Shown here: positions 4,745 through 5,804 of the stretch, piece after piece
Layout: each line of letters starts with the position of its first letter
How positions within the stretch are numbered: position 1 is the stretch's first letter
Source: Nitrosarchaeum sp.
GTDB taxonomy: Archaea > Thermoproteota > Nitrososphaeria > Nitrososphaerales > Nitrosopumilaceae
NCBI GenBank assembly: GCA_013140415.1
Contig: JABFSW010000033.1
Location: forward strand, 1-5,804
Reading direction: 5' to 3'
DNA: 5,804 nt
Position numbers and translations under genes: made by a program
The notes under the pieces: generated by a model
What the model saw: only the letters and a program-made list of their open reading frames with translations
What the model was told of the DNA's origin: nothing
Databases searched by the model: none

Positions 4745-4771
4745 AACAATATTGTTATTTCCAAAATAACA
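4745..4771. promoter_or_regulatory. Two overlapping palindromes upstream of the winged-helix gene
   Basis: AACAATATTGTT (4745-4756) is a perfect 12-bp palindrome. It overlaps TGTTATTT-CCA-AAATAACA (4753-4771), a perfect inverted repeat with 8-bp arms and a 3-bp spacer. Both end about 10 bp upstream of the TATA-like box at 4781-4789, the region where archaeal activators or BRE-competing repressors bind. The winged-helix protein itself is a possible binder. Confidence 0.45.
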
Positions 4772-4780
4772 TTCCAATTA

Positions 4781-4789
4781 GTTTAATAC
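4781..4789 (+). promoter_or_regulatory. TATA-like box of the winged-helix gene
   Basis: GTTTAATAC lies 23-31 nt upstream of the TTG at 4812. That spacing supports the 4812 start with a leaderless mRNA. The alternative in-frame TTG at 4797 would be only 8-16 nt from the box, too close to be transcribed from it. Confidence 0.5.
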
Positions 4790-4811
4790 CGATTATTTGT
4801 ACATTATACTA

Positions 4812-5426
4812 TTGGAAAACAGTTTGGATAATTTGCTGGCACCATCTTTACGTCAATCTATTGAAGTAAACCTTGGTAAATCCACCTTAAACAAAATTGA
4901 ACAACGATTAATGGAACGTCATGGTATGGGTATTGCACAGGCAATCAAAGATTTTCATAAATTTGATAGTGTATTAAGAGAATTTTTTGGGGCAGGTGCA
5001 GATGGATTAGAAACAAAATTCCTGCAAAATATCATCGATCTAAAACAACAAAAGAAAGGAATTGATAATTGGGTCACCATTAAAGATCAAATCTTAGCCA
5101 AAATCTTTCTTGAGTCATTTGCAGATGAAGATAAAAAAGCAATAATCGGAACTGTTTTAGATGAATCCCTTATCATTGCTGATATTTTGGAACATTGTAA
5201 CGTGCCTCAAACCTCTGGCTATCGAAAAATAAATCAATTGATAGATAATGGGTTGCTCATTTCAAATGAATGTGCAGTATCTACTGATGGCAAAAAAATA
5301 AAAAAATATGAAACTATATTTAATAACGTAAAAATGGATATAGAGAAAAATGTTGTAGTAGTTAAAATTCAATTAAAAAAGCGTTCCTTCCAAGAGAGTA
5401 CTATATTACAAGTGATTCCAAATTAA
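4812..5426 (+). CDS. Transcriptional regulator with a C-terminal winged helix
   Basis: From TTG 4812 the product is 204 aa (MENSLDNLLAPSLRQ...); a TTG at 4797 would add YIILL-type residues but lacks a usable promoter. Residues 1-75 form a helical N-terminal domain with LLAPSLRQSIEVNLGKSTLNKIEQRL and FDSVLREFFGAGADGLETKFL. I associate this with lineage-specific signalling/output domains of ammonia-oxidising archaea (NitrOD-type naming) but cannot confirm the assignment. About 106-178 is a winged helix of ArsR-like layout: DEDKKAIIGTVLDESLIIADILEHCNVPQTSGYRKINQLIDNGLL, then a lysine-rich wing (DGKKIKKYETIF). It probably binds DNA as a dimer; its targets and signal are unknown. It diverges from the RHH gene across a palindrome-rich region and may regulate itself there. 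Confidence 0.8.
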   Translation: MENSLDNLLAPSLRQSIEVNLGKSTLNKIEQRLMERHGMGIAQAIKDFHKFDSVLREFFGAGADGLETKFLQNIIDLKQQKKGIDNWVTIKDQILAKIFLESFADEDKKAIIGTVLDESLIIADILEHCNVPQTSGYRKINQLIDNGLLISNECAVSTDGKKIKKYETIFNNVKMDIEKNVVVVKIQLKKRSFQESTILQVIPN

Positions 5427-5466
5427 TGTTATTTATCTGATATTAAGCTTAAAAAAATCAATCATA

Positions 5467-5476
5467 GAATATTTAA
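5467..5476 (+). promoter_or_regulatory. TATA-like box before the membrane protein gene
   Basis: GAATATTTAA lies 29-38 nt before the ATG at 5505, suggesting a separate promoter and a leader of a few nt. Co-transcription with the winged-helix gene across the 78-bp gap is also possible, since no T-run terminator is seen after that gene; the TTAAGCTTAA palindrome at 5443-5452 is the only notable element in between. Confidence 0.35.
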
Positions 5477-5504
5477 CAGACAAAATTAAAAAAAAATATA
5501 ATAA

Positions 5505-5804
5505 ATGAATTTTGATATAGTGCCAGAGAAACTAGGAAGTCCAATCAATTATTCAGTATTAGTACTCATTGGTGCTATTGTAGTAATATTCCACATTGTA
5601 GTAAATATTTCACAAGATTCGAGTGTACTAACCTATAGTTTTTCAATGATTATTCCAGTGTGTGTATCTATTTTTGCCTTCATTACTGCAAGAAGATATG
5701 CTGGAACTTTAGTATATTCAAGAGCATACAAAATGCTAGGAATCGCATTTTTGTTGATGTTTTTTGCAGAGTTTATTTATTTTGTATATGAACAAATTTT
5801 AGAG
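5505..5804 (+). CDS. Multi-pass membrane protein, 5' part only
   Basis: ATG at 5505 opens a frame of exactly 100 codons that is still open at the window end, too short a remnant to name. It starts MNFDIVPEKLGSPINYS and has three hydrophobic segments: about 16-34 (YSVLVLIGAIVVIFHIVVN), 47-66 (TYSFSMIIPVCVSIFAFITA) and 77-97 (YKMLGIAFLLMFFAEFIYFVY), with an RRY loop and basic residues between helices 2 and 3. The missing remainder could be more membrane helices or a soluble signalling domain such as a histidine kinase; neither can be claimed. The lack of stops, clear membrane periodicity and upstream TATA-like box support a real gene. Confidence 0.75.
   Translation, partial: MNFDIVPEKLGSPINYSVLVLIGAIVVIFHIVVNISQDSSVLTYSFSMIIPVCVSIFAFITARRYAGTLVYSRAYKMLGIAFLLMFFAEFIYFVYEQILE

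Larger units (their letters stand above)
4485..4811. other. Divergent intergenic region with clustered palindromes
   Basis: This 327-bp stretch between the RHH and winged-helix genes holds two outward promoters, the operator-like sequence, the 14-bp repeat and several inverted repeats: ATTATTA-TG-TAATAAT at 4622-4637, TCATGCATGA at 4638-4647, AACAATATTGTT at 4745-4756, and an 8-bp-arm repeat at 4753-4771. I see no credible protein gene in it and no tRNA or recognisable structured RNA. The density of inverted repeats suggests complex regulation. Confidence 0.6.

Noticed and set aside
4548..4745. 65-codon plus-strand open frame in the intergenic region
   Set aside because: Hydrophobic Cys-rich product from AT-rich DNA. 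It has no Shine-Dalgarno or TATA box at the right distance, and it covers the RHH gene's own promoter and palindromes.
1..5804. Mobile element, CRISPR, tRNA or toxin-antitoxin system
   Set aside because: No direct-repeat array, transposase, integrase, cloverleaf-like sequence or terminal inverted repeat was seen. The RHH protein lacks an adjacent toxin gene, since its neighbour is a transporter with its own promoter.

Overview
The window is strongly AT-rich and looks like the chromosome of an ammonia-oxidising archaeon (Nitrososphaerota, most likely the Nitrosopumilus/Nitrosarchaeum group). The evidence is indirect: TATA boxes lie about 20-33 nt upstream of start codons (leaderless transcription), T-runs follow genes, TTG starts are used, and the regulator types (TrmB-like, RHH with a long C-terminal domain, C-terminal winged-helix) are ones I associate with these archaea. 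There is no tRNA, rRNA, CRISPR array, transposase or phage gene.

Left part (1-1588). A stand-alone response-regulator receiver protein (31-396, +) faces a two-gene minus-strand operon: a 92-aa protein of unknown function (837-1115) whose stop overlaps the TTG start of a PPOX-type flavin/F420 split-barrel protein (442-840). A DUF2203-family protein (1187-1588, +) diverges from this operon across a 71-bp promoter region. The two plus-strand genes are followed by the same T-rich 14-mer.

Middle part (1608-4484), all on the minus strand. In transcription order: a ribbon-helix-helix DNA-binding protein with a long C-terminal domain (3930-4484), a ten-helix EamA/DMT-type transporter (2770-3852), a TrmB-type regulator (1709-2551), and a 34-aa Cys-rich microprotein (1608-1712). 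The microprotein overlaps the TrmB stop by ATGA and has a strong Shine-Dalgarno sequence inside the trmB 3' end. The transporter and TrmB genes each carry a perfect inverted repeat, ATTTCCA-N4-TGGAAAT, at exactly the same position relative to the start codon and just downstream of a TATA box. A degenerate third copy sits at the same distance from a TATA box upstream of the RHH gene. This suggests a small local regulon: the TrmB-like protein represses its own gene and the transporter, and perhaps the RHH gene, in response to an unknown ligand that may be the exported or imported compound.

Right part (4485-5804). A 327-bp intergenic region holds several palindromes and two outward promoters. 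It leads to a C-terminal winged-helix regulator (4812-5426, +) and then a membrane protein cut by the window end (5505-5804, +).

The best candidates for something undescribed are the shared palindrome with its implied TrmB/transporter/RHH circuit, and the translationally coupled Cys-rich microprotein. Function of both is inferred, not shown.
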